Position numbers and translations under genes: made by a program. Under the pieces are notes generated by a model. It had not been told where the DNA came from, did no database searches, and saw only the letters and a list, made by a program, of their open reading frames with translations. This document shows positions 21,697-34,104 of a stretch of 64,000 nt of DNA, one piece after another. Location of the stretch: NCBI GenBank assembly GCA_015179125.1, contig WHVA01000156.1, forward strand, positions 1-64,000, in the 5' to 3' direction. The number at the start of each line of letters is the position of its first letter. Positions within the stretch are counted from its first letter, which is position 1. This DNA is from Gautieria morchelliformis. Its lineage: Eukaryota; Basidiomycota; Agaricomycetes; Gomphales; Gomphaceae.

Positions 21697-24600
21697 TTAC
21701 CTTCCAAGGAAATCAGTGTCCTTCGCGTCCGGAGTCAGAACGTTCGGATCCAACACGTTCGACATCAACTCTAGAGCAGCCAAATGGAACGGCAACTCTC
21801 CCTGCTGTTTAAATTGCCATCTCTCCCGTGTGAGTACCGCGAGGTCATACCAATTTCGTGTAATATCTGCATGTACCTCGTGTGTCGTCTTCTTCAAGGT
21901 CGATTTGGCAGATTTATATGCAAAAAGGAGGTGAATGTATAGCGTCTCAACGTTCGTATGATCACCATTGTTTGGCACGCGCAGAAGAGCAGTCGTAGAA
22001 AGCGGGAGGATGCTGATGGCCTGCTTGATAGCAAGAAATGCATCTGCTTCTTCATCTCCCGAGGTTGCTGGTGTGACGATGGAGGGTTGTTCCCAAGGAT
22101 AAAGCAGGCCATGGGAGATGATGGGGGTGCGGTGAGGGAACAATACACTATACGTCACTGACGAGACGTCAGAAAATACAGCGCCACCCTCAGACACGGT
22201 AGTTGACTGCTTTCCGTTGACTGAATCCGTAGGACGCAGGAATGGGAGCGGAATGTTGTTTTGTGCACATATTAAGCTGACATGTACAGGAGGTCCGGTA
22301 TGGGCCGACACCATAGTCTCTAAGTGAGCCATCCACACTAAAAAATAAGTCGCATCAATTTATGTATGTATTGGAAGAAATATCTTTACCTTCAACCTCT
22401 GTCTCCCCAACTTCTCCTAGCTTTGAAACCACAATTCTCCATTCAGTGTCCGCACGTTGTGCAAATTGTTTCACGAAAATCCAGATGTTTGACACCATCC
22501 AGGTCACAATGGCATGTGGTTCGTTCTGGCGAGGAACACCCCAAACTGCCACGTCATGTGCTTCTCCGCGCTCATCAATGCAAGCCGCAAGTAGCCACCG
22601 CATGCATTTTGAAAGGCGGTATCCGACGTGCAGAAAAGTATGGCGATCAAGCACGTTCAGCGAGGGACGTTCATCCCACTGTATATGTGTTTGCGGAGTA
22701 TTACGGGCGAGTGTGAAAGCCGGCAATTGAAATCTGTTCTCAAAGGGGGGATTGTACGTCCAGAACTGCCGGGAAGTTTGTCGAAGTGTAGCTCGCAGAA
22801 GTCGATCGTAGACTGACGTGACGAACGATTTCAAACCCACATGCCGAACATTGGGATATATATATGGATCCGTGATGTAATGATCCGGTACGAAGTGGAC
22901 GAGAACGCGGTCTTGGTCGAAGTCGTGCTGCCCCCCTAATTTGGAAATACGCTTCTGGCTCATGAGGATAGCACGTAGGGCAGGAGATTTGAGTGAAGAA
23001 TAAATGGATGGAGGCGCAATGATGTATATGACAATATGCTGGGGGTCCCGTGGCAAGGCAGCCATCAAACTCGCTGAATTCAAGGGTGAGATACAGAGGT
23101 AGAATGAATCGACGCCTCTTTGACTTACGCAGGGTTTTACGTACGGTCTCAAACTGAACGGGAACGAGGCCTCCCTCAAACGACCCAGCATTGCCAACCG
23201 TATGCCTACCGAATCCGCGTGCCTGTAAACTTGTGAGCCATATCCGCTACTTGTCAAGAACACCAGTGCATACACTGTATACCCTTCCGACGCGTTCCAT
23301 CCAAACCTTGACCAGATCGCCGTTGTCCTCATTCTCTTCGAACAAAGCGAAAGCGACAACGTCCTTAGTCCCACCGCGAGGGCCAAGCCCCTCTTTTTCC
23401 CAAAACCGAACAACTGTTGGGAGCATGTGATGAACAAGGCCTGCCCGACATATGGAGATCTTCGGCAATGGCAACATTTGGAGGCTTTTCCCGTAGTGAG
23501 ACGTATGCGGTGTAGATGCAACGTTAGTAGGACTAGCTAGGGTGACGAACAAAACGTGTGAAACTCGACGCATATTAGGATAGAAATAAACATCACTAAC
23601 AATACTTCAGTAAATCCGAAAATAATGTTGGCCCTTTCATACCAGGGACATTCTCCATTAGTCTTGCAATGTGCTTCAAATCAGTCGGGGATACTTCATG
23701 CGCGGTTTGGGGAAGCAATAGACCACCTGATGATGATCCCCAAGACTCTGCCCAGGTGTGATTCTCGACAGCTTCTTTTGCAATTGCCTGGGCCAGGAGC
23801 TCAAGTGTCTTGTCGCGCTCAGTCGCCGTTCCAAGCGCTGCAGCAGGTGATACGGGTGTGGGGACGGAAATAGCCGCCGGAGGTGGGTTGTGGCTAGACA
23901 CCAGTTCTCCATATGAAGGACGCATAGGCACACCCAAAGGCAGCAAATAGGCATGATGGAATTGAAAGTAAAGTAGCGTCAGTGTTAAAGGGAGTCCAGA
24001 AGGAGGAGGGGTGCTTGAGCGTGAGGGACGGGATTGCGAGCTGAAATCATCCTCCTGATCTTGATCTTGATCCTGATCCAATTCCATTTCTTCAATTTCT
24101 TCATCCTCCTCCGAGGATGAGGTCTCCGCGCCTAGTTCTGCATCCTCCATGTGATCGTATATACTCTCCCACTCTTCGTCTCTTAACCTGCCATTGTCAT
24201 TTTTTGACGTATGTGATAAGTCATCCAGTTTGCGTTTGACACCCCTCAAACGTGTGACAACACCAACTCGCGGGTCTGTGATAGCGTCATACCGTAGCTT
24301 CCAACCGTTCTCCTGGCCAGTAATCGCAAGCCCGGGAGCAAGGACTGACTTAGGGCTCGATCTAGGTATTGTGCTAGGAAACGCGAATTTTCCTCGAGTA
24401 TCCCGATATTTTCCATCTGCAACATGGTGACGGTTTCCAAAGTAGATGGGTTCGAACATCGGCTTTGCGACCGGAGAGGTGGGCGGCGCATTCAGTTCTA
24501 GTGAGGGTGTCGGTGGACTACTAGGGGACCATGCTGTTTTGGCGGGAGACGAGGGAATTAAGTCCGGGGCGGGCGGTAAAAGCTCTCTATCATCCTCCAA

Positions 24601-27126
24601 CATCTGATGGAGACCAACTAATGAGCCGTGTGTTGCATCGACAGATGCAGGTGTGACGGGTTGGAGCTGAGAGGAGGCGCCGTCACCACCTCCCTCAAGA
24701 CCACTTGCCAGCCAACCGTCCACGGCATCTGGATCAGCACTAAGATGGTGTAATGGTCGTTGGATGTCTGGGGCGAGGGTAGTGGGTTCAGGCGCAGGCG
24801 CAGTGTCGAAATAGTTGAAGTCATCATCGGTGAACGAGTCAGCGAAGCTGCCAAATCCACCATCTATCAACCCCGAGGCATCCATGCTGACGTCCATATC
24901 GACATTCAGCATACTTATTGTGTTGCCGAGGTTGATGCCCATGCTCATGTCATTCATATCGATATCCATGCCAAGGTCAATGCCGTCGGCCAGATTGAGG
25001 CTTCCTCTTATTGCTTGCTGATTAACGTTGGAACCAGGCTGCGAATGTAGCGTTGGATGGAAATTGCCCGAGGCGGCAGAGGATGTAGAAGCGGCAATAT
25101 CCCCTGCCGAGTCTGAAATTCCTGAATTCTGAGCAGAACATACCGGATTCCAGTCTGGAGGAGAAGGATAGAATGAATGAATGAGACTATCCTGCGCAGC
25201 CTTTGCAAAGAAATTTGTTTGCGCAGAATGCCAACTGGTTCCTGGGCGGCCCGTGTCTACCGCGGCTTTGGGAGAAGAGGAATCAGTTCCAGACACATCG
25301 CCGACGGGTGGGGGGATTGTTGGGACATTGCTTATGGCACTGGGAGGAACAAGGGCACCCGATGACGACGATTTGCCTTCCTTCGCTTCCCGCTCCCGCC
25401 GTATTCTTTCTTGAATGGCCCTTTCACGTTCCCTCTCGCGCTCCCTTGCAACACTTTCAACATAGCCTGCGGTAGTCTTTGCTGTACCGCGGAGTTGTAC
25501 CTCGGGAGCTCGCTTGTGCGATGACAGCTCCAGAGCACGAACGGCGCGCTGCGCTCGACTGAGGTAATCAGAAGGAGCCGGCACGGAAGAGCGTCGTCGA
25601 ACTAAAGGGGAGGGAAACGAGGGAGATGGTACTCGAGCAGATGACTGCGCACTGGCTCCTCGGGGGGGAGTAAGCAGAATTTCAGTACCAGGCATCTCAG
25701 GCAAGCTGTTGAGACGAGCGCGATTGGGACTGTTGTCGATGAATGCAAGGTGGGCGGGCCATAATGCGGTAATACCCTTAGGATCCCCTTGTGGATTTAG
25801 CAGAGGGATAAAGACTAGGACGAATGGTTCCGTGGGCAAATGAGAAGCACAAATATTGGTCGGGAGTGATCTAGTGCTTGGGAGGAATGTGTGGCCTGAT
25901 GGAGAATTGAAGCAACGCGCTGGACAGGAGAAGGCACCTAAGCCCGTCAAAGCATCCCAAAATGGAGCACGGAGGGAATGGGAAATTGAAGTGCCCGAAT
26001 GGGTAGAGACGTAGAATGCAGGTGTTGAGTAGGGGGAGAGTACTAAAGGTATACCAGGAGTAAGCGGGGGTGAATGCAAGGTTGGATTGGGTGAAGAAGT
26101 CGATGTCGCGGGCTGTGAAGACGATGATGGCGAACACCACACTGGCACAGGGAGAAGGTTTGTGAGTGTCGGAAGAGGACGAATCTGAAGTGCCGTGGGT
26201 GTCAAGTATATATCAAGTGATGTATGTACCAGAGGCCTATAAGGCACCAGTAAATGATGTCAACGTAATTTCGCATTACAGACCATTAGGATGACGAACC
26301 GGATGTGTAATCGATGTTCCCAACCGCACCCCCATGCTGGATAAATGTGATCTCCACTCGACAGAAAACCACGTCCGAGACGTGTAGCGCCAGAAGGGCG
26401 TCCCAGCAGGCCTTGGACAGTGTTTCCTGTAGCCTTGTCTTCTTGTTGGCAATGTGGACCGACACATACGTCGTCTATCAGACGGTCGCGTACTGCATCG
26501 ATAAAGAAAGTGTAAATAGGTCTAAGAGGTATACGAGGGAAAAGTGTGGCGGAAGACAAGAATGTTGAGGTGTCTCCGCTCACTGTCGAGGAACTCGACA
26601 TCATACTGATACAAGAGGAACACGGGTTGGGGAGCTCTGCACATTCTGAAGAACACGGATACAGGTCGGAAGGTGTGAATTGTGATAAATCGCCTCCTGG
26701 TCCGGATTCAGTACGGTGACTAGATGGAAGTGAGATTTACATACTTTGCAGGCCGTCAAAGGCCAATTCCTCCAACTCTCCCGCATCTGAAACATCTGCC
26801 TTTTGTTTTCCCTTACCCCCGGTAGCAGGCTGCTGGTTATGCACTAGAGAGCGGATGGAGAAAACCCAGAGCGCTACATCCTCCTTGCCTATGTGCACGA
26901 TCGGCAGTAAAGACTCCTCTATACTTTTGCCACACCGTCGGACACCATTGATGATGTGCTGCCTGGCCAACTCAACCGCCTTGTGCTGGTGTTCTTGCTG
27001 CAAGGTAGGAACGAATTTAGCGTATGCTATCGAAGGCAGCGGGGGTAGGGGTATTTGTGATACAAGGACCGGAGACTTCTCGGTGATAGGAAGGGGTAGC
27101 CGTGCCCCACGGGTTCTGGAGGCCAT
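21697..27126 (-). CDS. MED13: Mediator complex subunit 13 (MED13/SSN2)
   Basis: Seven exons: 27126-26745, 26696-26300, 26236-23606, 23532-23274, 23222-23129, 23073-22390 and 22337-21697. All introns are 48-73 bp with GT-AG ends and matching phases (1,695 residues). The N-terminus (YAKFVPTLQQEHQHKAVEL, LWVFSIRS, YTFFIDAVRDRLIDD) and the C-terminal half (VVRFWEKEGLGPRGGTKDVV, VYSARGFGRH, VLVHFVPDHYI, CMRWLLAACIDERGE) match the conserved ends of MED13. The middle is a long, low-complexity, Ser/Pro- and acid-rich stretch. MED13 links the CDK8-cyclin C-MED12 kinase module to core Mediator in the nucleus and restrains its contact with RNA polymerase II. The ATG at 27124-27126 opens the first exon directly and no earlier in-frame start is visible. 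The gene looks intact. Confidence 0.9.
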
Positions 27127-27723
27127 GGTACAGTGTTGTTAAGAAAGGTGTAAGCAGAGCTGCGAGTCGAGCTCGAGCTCGCTGTGTCGGGTGTCGAAAA
27201 CGACCGAACTTCTTCACTAAGTCCAAGCTCGGCAAGTCACCTGTAGAACCTGATATTGTTCCCTCATGTGGCAGTCACAAGACTGCAATGATGTGGTGGC
27301 GGGATAACCTTAGAAGTAGAATGGTGACATCCGTTCGTGGTACAATCGAACCGCCTTGCTGACTCAAAGTAGGCGTGTAAATATTTGAAGTCTGAATTCA
27401 CTGTTCTCTATTTATTTTCTGCAGTCCAGCTCATCGTCCACCACCATCTTGTTATAGGCATTATAGTCTGAACACCAAGGTCGCCGCTAACTTATTATGA
27501 TTCACATACTTTTCGATCCATGACAACAGCATTCACAAGCCAGCATAAAATTACGAACTGCCTGCGCAGGCGGTGCATACTTGAAAACCTACTCTCCATA
27601 ACATACTGCAAGGGAAACCTCGGTGAAAGGGGTGATACCGGCAAAAGGTGTCCACCAAGACGAACAGAAATAGGCAGCTGGCACTGCACAAAAACCACTC
27701 TCAGCAGCTGGCCGGCAACCGAC
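27127..27723. other. Intergenic spacer upstream of MED13
   Basis: About 600 bp separate the MED13 start from the stop codon of the DUF2433-RRM gene, both on the minus strand. The spacer must hold the MED13 promoter and the 3' end of its neighbour. A GA/CT-rich patch (agctcgagctcg near 27170-27182) lies close to the MED13 start. No clear TATA box is seen. Confidence 0.4.
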
Positions 27724-30164
27724 CTAGGACTCCTTTGGCGCGTCTCCTGCTGGCTTGAAACCTGCGTCCCCATTCTCGGGCCGTTTTCCACTGTTGCTGC
27801 TGTTGGGGTTCCTCACAAGGCCCGCGTGCGCGGCCATTCTCTGCGCAAAACCGCCGCGACCCCCCCGCCCTCGACCACCGAAGCCACCCCTGTCAGAAGG
27901 CCGATCGCGCTCGCGATCATCAGCAACAGTTACAGTAACTTGTTGGTCTTTCAATTTCTGTACAAGGGACCAAACGCTGTTCAGCCACAACCTTACACCA
28001 CGTACTGAGAATACTCACTTCAGCATGCTTGTTTAGGCCTTCCGTCATAGCATCCTCGTCCCCGAATTCGATAAATGTGACACGCGCGCGACCAAAGTTA
28101 CTTTGAGGGAACTTGACTGCCGTTATCTTATTTTATACAGAATGTGAGCATTCAATTTGCGGAACTCGAAACTAGTTCTCACCCCGTCTTTAGCGTCCAA
28201 AAAGAATTCTCTGATGTCGGTTTCATTGCAAGGGCCGGGAAGTTTCATAAAGAGGGTCCAGGGATGGCGCCGCCGCGGTGGGCCTGTCGGTGTACGCGCA
28301 CCTGTGCCAGGACCTGCGTTGCTCTCTGTAGGTGATAGCACATCTGCATCCTGGCTTTGCGTCGCGCTCGAAGTGCTGGGCTTAGCTTGGTGGGGTGAAG
28401 CCTCTTTCCTTTCAGAGCCCTCCTTTGAACCGGAGTCCTTCTCTGCGCGTTCCCGCTCTTTTTCTTCCTTTTTACGCTCCTTCTCCCGTTCCTTTTTTTG
28501 CTGCTTTTTGATATGTTGCTTTTCTTTTGCAGATTCCGAACCTCCAGAGCCGCCATTGGGCTTAGGTCCATTAGCCGATTCAGCTTGGTATGTCCCTTGA
28601 GTGGCAGGCGAGGAGACCGGGCCTTCAGCATTCGTATTAGTTCCATTGCTATGCACTGAGGAGGGTGCGCCTGGGGCGGGAGTGGGCACTTTTGGAGGGA
28701 GAGATGAAGTTGCGGATTGCGGAGTCGGCGTTGCATTAGATGGGGTAGCAGTCCTACGATATAAATAATTAAAGCCTTAAATGTAACCAAATTTCATAAG
28801 CATGCAAAAGGATGTGCATATAGCGCCTGCCAGCGCACCTTGACTCTTCAGTTCGGCGCTCACTCGTCCGTTCCTGATATCCAGGACAAGCGAGCCGTTT
28901 GCTGCATCACATAGGTTCCAGTTCCAACAGTTTTTCCAGGCCGATTCCTCTCCGGTTGTAGGTCCAGTTCCAGATCCTGGGGCTGCTGGAATGCGCTCTA
29001 CCACGGCTAAAGCTTTCTCGAGTAATACACGTTGATTATCGCTATTATAGGACGGTAAGCGTGCAACTTGAAACGAGAGCACGATGACGACCTACTCAAT
29101 GACGGCATCTACTTGGGGTTTGACATTGTCCCAAACCTTGTCGAAGGCATCCTTGCCCACAAGAAGTTTGTGTCTGAAACCTTCCAAATCTCCCTGAACG
29201 CTGAACTCGTTGTAACTCGACGCATAGCGGAAATGAAGTCCAGCAGAGATAGTCAAGTCCGCCTTAAGAACCAGTGCGAGTTGAGCAATAAGACCCTCTC
29301 TTCCTGGAGCTGCATGTGTCACAAGTAGTCGAGTTTCCGTCTGATCAAACACGCGCTGTGCAGTGTCAACTAGTTCCCCTATTTGAAGTGCAGTCGTCCA
29401 CATTGTTCCCTGACCTCCTGCGATGGTTGCCTGGCCTTCACCATTATCGAACATTTTATGAGGGACCAAAGCCCCGCCAAGCCCCAATAGCCGCAACTTG
29501 ACGCCGCCAACATCTAAACACCAGGAAGTAGCCTCGTCGATGATGCTGAGGTTGGGTATGTCGTACTGGCCGGTGCGAAATTTTTCGATCACCGAGACAT
29601 CTTCACATGCGCCCCAAACCGTGTAGACGGGAACGGCAAGCTTGAGGGAGCCGGAGAGCAGCAACGAGAATTCGGAGAGAAGTGGAGTGGGGGAAGTAGT
29701 GATGGTATTGCGTACGGAAGCGGCTGGGGCCTCTGGGAGGAGCAGGGAATTGCGCTGCGCGGTTGGAATGAGGGGCGAATACTGAATCAAATGGCGAAGC
29801 GTCCTTGAAAATGGTATCAAGGTGAGAGACTTTCATGGTTAAATCCACGCAATGTGCAGCGCAGCGTACCGGTCATTGATTCTGTCCAGGCTCGAGTTCT
29901 CTGCAAGTGGCACAAAGGTAAAGGAGAGGAGCTACAGCGAACAAGATCATACGCACCGAAAAAGCCAAAATCCCCCGTGTGTATGACAGCTTTAGCACCT
30001 GCCTCTTGGGAAAGCTCGTTCAGGCTGGATATACGGCCTCGAATATCTGCAACGCAGAGAATGCGGCCAGCGACGGTATCAAGAACCCTCGTCTGCATAT
30101 TCAGGGAAGGAGCTGTCGGACGGGGTAACGGAGTGGTACCTGGGCGGGAGATGGGTCTCGACAT
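27724..30164 (-). CDS. DUF2433 (metallophosphoesterase-like) protein with C-terminal RRM
   Basis: Seven exons: 30164-29957, 29900-29870 (31 nt), 29803-29096, 29041-28839, 28775-28183, 28126-28019 and 27957-27724; 694 residues, all junctions in phase. The N-terminus has a calcineurin-like phosphoesterase layout: ILCVADIRGRISSLNEL (about 36-52), then VIHTGDFGFF (about 60-69). The first metal motif is D-I-R where active enzymes have D-x-H. The middle includes WKNCWNWNLCDAANGSLVLD. A highly charged Lys/Glu stretch follows, then an RNA-recognition motif at about 555-635 (LFMKLPGPCNETDIREFF; FGRARVTFIEFGD as RNP1). The tail is Arg/Gly-rich (GGFGGRGRGGRGGF). DUF2433 proteins are conserved in fungi but poorly characterised. 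The RRM and RGG tail suggest RNA binding. The start ATG (30162-30164) was chosen over an upstream TTG in the same frame. Confidence 0.85.
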
Positions 30165-30820
30165 TGTGAGAAGGTGTGCTGACAACTGTTTCAAAGCGTG
30201 CTAAAGGTCGCACTGACAGGCTATGCGGACTTTGAATAATTCCGCATGCAGCTCGCGCCTTGATGTTCTGATTTCAATTCACAGCCGCCCTATGTTCAGA
30301 TGAGAAGGTTTGTGTCTTTACTGGCTACAACTACCTACTCTACGCATCCTCACTATGGATTTTGAAAGTGAAAGTCACAAAAATTCTCAGCTCAGCCGGC
30401 CTCGCTCATCATCGATACGATCATCCTTCTGTAGTGTTTGCGGAGGGGAGCATTCAAGAGACCGGTATATAATTCTCAAACCCACGGCATATTTCATCAC
30501 GCTTGCAAGCCGCTGACTGCGCAGGATAAAGCGCACGCGTGCAATGGCTGCTCCCACATCATTTATTTATTTATTTTGACCTGACGTCAGTATCGGGCCC
30601 GTGCGGTGACACGAAGACTGCCCGACGTTCACCAGCACCTACTTCACCGTAACTCCCGATCATGTTTAAAGGTATGTATTATACAAACAAAAGACGTACA
30701 CTACCCCACTTCCAAGCGTGGAGCGTAGAACAAAATGATAACTGTGCCCAAATATACCCGCCCATTTACTATGCTTAGGATCTGCGAGCATCGAACGCGT
30801 AGCATATAATGTTGTAAATA

Positions 30821-32824
30821 TTACCTGGCCGTGGTGGTTGATGGCTCGCTAGTGCTGTTGCTGAATACATCGGGACTGGACCAATTGGGGACAGTGAGCA
30901 TCCAAGCCGTAGCATAATGTTGTGGATATTACCTGGTCGTGGGGGACGGCGGGCTTGAGTGCTCGCCAGTGCTGTTGCTCGAAGCTGGCGTTACCATGCT
31001 GAATGCATCGGGACTGGACCAATTGGGGACAGTGAGCATCCAAGCCGTAGCATAATGTTGTGAATATTACCTGGCCGTGGGGGACGCGCCTGATTGCTCG
31101 GTAGTGCTGTTGCTCGAAGGTGGAATTACCAGGTTGGATGAATTGAGACTGGACCTATTGGGGACAGTGAGCATCCAAGCCGTAGCATAATGTTGTAAGT
31201 AGTACCTAGCCGTGGGGGACGGCAGGCTTGCTTTTTGGCCAGGGGTGGTGGTACTCGGAGGTGGAACTGCGATGCTGGACACATTGAGAGCAGCTTGTTT
31301 ATCTCCCGGAAGTCCCGCCGCATTACTTGGATGCTTTGAAGCTGATTGCGTGTCAAACCCGCCGTTCAGAGCGCCTGTAACAGCCAGGAAAAATTGGCCA
31401 ATGTAATGTTGATCTGGAGACGACGAAACGTCCAAGCTCTGCCCGCCAGAAGGTGTACCCGGGAAATCACGGTTGAAGCTCCAACATGACATGGAACTCA
31501 TGCCCTGCGATTTAACGAATTGACCGACTGAATGTTGCGAGAATGATCAGGACGTGATGAGGATGGTAAGAAACGACGAGACCCACGGGTTGTGGCCCCT
31601 TGGAGATCGAGTAGTCCGTTGTAGTTGTCTACTCCAATGGAGGGGAGCATGCCCATCTTCTTTATTCCCTCACCACTCGAGAGGCTATAGATCTTCTCCA
31701 GCTGAGCAGCCCCACCCAACACTGCCGTTTGAGAATCCTTGACAATGTCAGTTCCTCCCATGTTCATCGTCATAAGCATTAGTACATCCATCTCGAAACC
31801 AGCTGATTGTGTAGCTTGGACATAAGCTTCTTTCATAGGGGGCAATCCGGATGGGTTGGCTCCGACTATGGTTTGGATCAGATGGAGCTACAGATAGATA
31901 AGGGAAAAGGGCATTACGGGTGTACGTTATGTAGGTATCTTCGACCCAGGTAAATAAAGGTATTTGGTGTATATATATAACCCTCACCAGAGTATTTATT
32001 CTTAACTTGTATGAGCGCCTGGGCAAGACGTGTGGCCGACGCAGTGTCGGTTAGGAGATCATCATCCTATATGGAAAAGTTGAGACGAGCGAGACTATCT
32101 AGTGCAACGGTCGTACCTCGATGTCAAACTCAATATTATGCGTATTAAATGTCGACATGGCGCTTATGATTAAATTGGACAGAGACGTCACATCGGTGCA
32201 CGCTTGCTGGACGTGTTGGCGGGGTACCGTAGGGTCCGCGAGGTTACCTCCGAAACCCAGAGTCAAAACACCACCTGCGCAAATACTAAGCTGATTTTGC
32301 AGTCGGGATCGGAGATAATGACGGCACCTTTGGCGATGTAATCCTGGGTGTCGCCGACAAGGCTGTTGAGATCAGCGGTGAGTTCGCACTAGACATATAG
32401 ATGGAGGAATTAGCTGCGCCAAACTGCGTGGGCGGTCGCGCACCTTTCCCTTTGGCGCACTGGCAAATGCGATTGTCGCTGCCTTCATATGAAGCCAGGC
32501 GAAGGCAACAGAAAGATTAACCGTGTTAGGATTTCCAAAGTATAGGTAGTATGGGGAGAAATATGGCGATGGCAGCGTGGCGAGGGAAGCAGATTGGGCT
32601 GCGCGAGGCCGGACCAAAGGGGCAGCAGGGACAGTTAAGAATTGAAGGAAGGCCATGAGAATGATGGCAGCCGTTCCAGCGGAATACCTAAAATAATGAT
32701 GAGCATATATGCATCCAGATTAGCAATATCACAAATGGGTTGGATCTGGATAAACATGTAAGAGGGATTCACATCCAACAATGATAAGCCAGCCTTACCA
32801 GCGTAAAAGATGAAAAATGACCAT
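30821..32824 (-). CDS. GH18 chitinase-like secreted protein, copy 1 (with amplified tail exons)
   Basis: Exons: 32824-32799, 32687-32444, 32388-32328, 32274-32117, 32066-31988, 31865-31587, 31527-31206, 31154-31071, 31013-30933 and 30875-30821; 462 residues in frame. The N-terminus is a hydrophobic signal or anchor (LLRWYSAGTAAIILMAFLQF). The GH18 landmarks occur in order: GFGGN (SxGG position), THNIEFDIE with Glu 163 as the last codon of exon 4, VLMLMTMNMGG (about 217-227), and MSSMSCWSFNRDFPG. The classic DxxDxDxE reads HxxExDxE here, so only the last Asp and the Glu remain. A Ser/Thr/Pro-rich tail follows, built from repeated exon modules (see 30825-31205). GH18 enzymes cut chitin or related glycans; activity is uncertain here. 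The exon 5/6 acceptor (31866) was chosen because it alone keeps frame. Confidence 0.75.
30825..31205 (-). repeat. Tandem exon-intron modules in the tail of GH18 copy 1
   Basis: The tail consists of repeated units of about 135-140 bp. Each has an intron-like part (GTAATATTCACAAC ... CAATTGGTCCAG, 51-57 nt) and an exon part encoding a Ser/Thr-rich peptide ending SPTAR or similar. The introns lie at 31155-31205, 31014-31070 and 30876-30932, all in phase 2, so adding or losing a unit keeps the frame. The two other gene copies have only one terminal unit. In the last unit the same AGGTAATATT sequence is the end of the reading frame (AGG TAA). Confidence 0.75.
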
Positions 32825-32980
32825 TAAAAATGGAATAAAAGATTTAAGCTGGAGAGTCTAGAAACAAAGACCTACATTTTAGAAGTGAAGGCACCAGGCT
32901 GGAAAGTATTGAACCAGTGAAAGGAAGGAGGGACGAAGAGAATGGAAGACAAACTAGGTTGTTTTCTCTGCTTCAGTCCG

Positions 32981-32988
32981 CTTATATA
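32981..32988 (-). promoter_or_regulatory. TATA box of GH18 copy 1
   Basis: TATATAAG on the minus strand, about 160 bp upstream of the start codon. The two paralogues have related TATA-like motifs (38371-38377 and 40681-40687) at about 185 bp from their start codons, in a conserved upstream region. Confidence 0.55.
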
Positions 32989-34104
32989 CATCGCTCGAGG
33001 AGTTCCTCAGGCGGCGTATATTTACCGCAAGGAAGTTTACGCCCGAACGAGGATATGATGCACAGAGAAGTACCCGATTTGGTTGTTGATTTCAACTGAT
33101 AAGGATAAGGTGTTCCACACCCGCAGCTACATATCTTCGCCAACAGGTGAAGATCGTGTTTGATCTTTGAAGTGGTGGGTAAACAACAAATCGTTATACC
33201 TAACTTGCATCACATGGCACTATATCATCTCAGTGTTCCTCGTAAGTGATCGACTTGCATATACTACGTACCACAACTATATCTTACAATATCGTCTGAC
33301 CCCCCAGCAAACGCGACAGGTGTGGAGCGTGTCTTCTCCCAAGGTCGATGCCTGCTTTAATTCACTCGGAACCGTCTATCACCTTGGTCAATTCGGGCTC
33401 TGCTTTGCCTTCGTGGTTGAAATGTGACTTGGTGCTACATGACGACTTAGTTGAGGCTATAAAGGCACTCAAGAAGAGGAAGGTCAGGGAGGACCAAGTA
33501 GATCAGTAGGATCTCTAACATCGCGTAATTCTTGTATTTACACCGTCACGTTGACGAGTACGGTGTCGACTGGCCGACACGGTGCCACCCCCGCGGAACC
33601 CCAAGGTCCGCCACGAGTGTTCGAAAGGAGTTGCTGGCAGGGGAGAGCCCCAAGTAAGTCGTGGATTACGGTAGTAGCATCATGGGAGGAATCGGCGCTG
33701 AACACTCGTAGACTGAACTAGTATAAGTAACGAACTCCTAGGCGCCGGACTTGATGGTGTTCTCGTTAGGCTAATTAGGCGCGGAAGCACGTGGCAGTGT
33801 GTACAAGGTAGATGGGAGCACAAAGTACTGAGACTAGAATTACCTGGGATCATTACAGACATGCCTTCCGCCATGGAATAGTAATCATGTGCATCCGAAT
33901 AAGCTGGTAAGTATCATCAATGATTGAATCAACCCAGGAACCATACTATGGTCATGATGGGGGGGACACGAGGGCCCGCAGAGAAATTACTAGTAGCAGG
34001 ATATGGGGAGCTACATACCGAAAATACACGCAACCACCGGGTTGCAGGAAGTTAGCAATTCACGGTAGATCCGATCATCAATTCACCAGCTGCAAGCACT
34101 ATCA
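32989..34104. other. Intergenic region upstream of GH18 copy 1, partly repeated upstream of copies 2 and 3
   Basis: No gene is seen. Segments around 33690-33800 (ctcctaggcgccgg...taattaggc) recur near 38650-38720 and 40960-41040, upstream of the other GH18 copies. The segment 33930-34103 recurs at 41220-41330 and 42240-42284. The last part is the upstream region and 5' leader of the secreted-protein gene at 42319, so a displaced fragment of that promoter lies here. Confidence 0.6.

Noticed and set aside
31067-31501. GH18 copy 1 ending at the first AGGTAA with the 31155-31205 stretch translated
   Set aside because: Possible, but that stretch is the repeated intron sequence with GT-AG ends; splicing keeps the frame through further units. 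Kept as the alternative in the finding.
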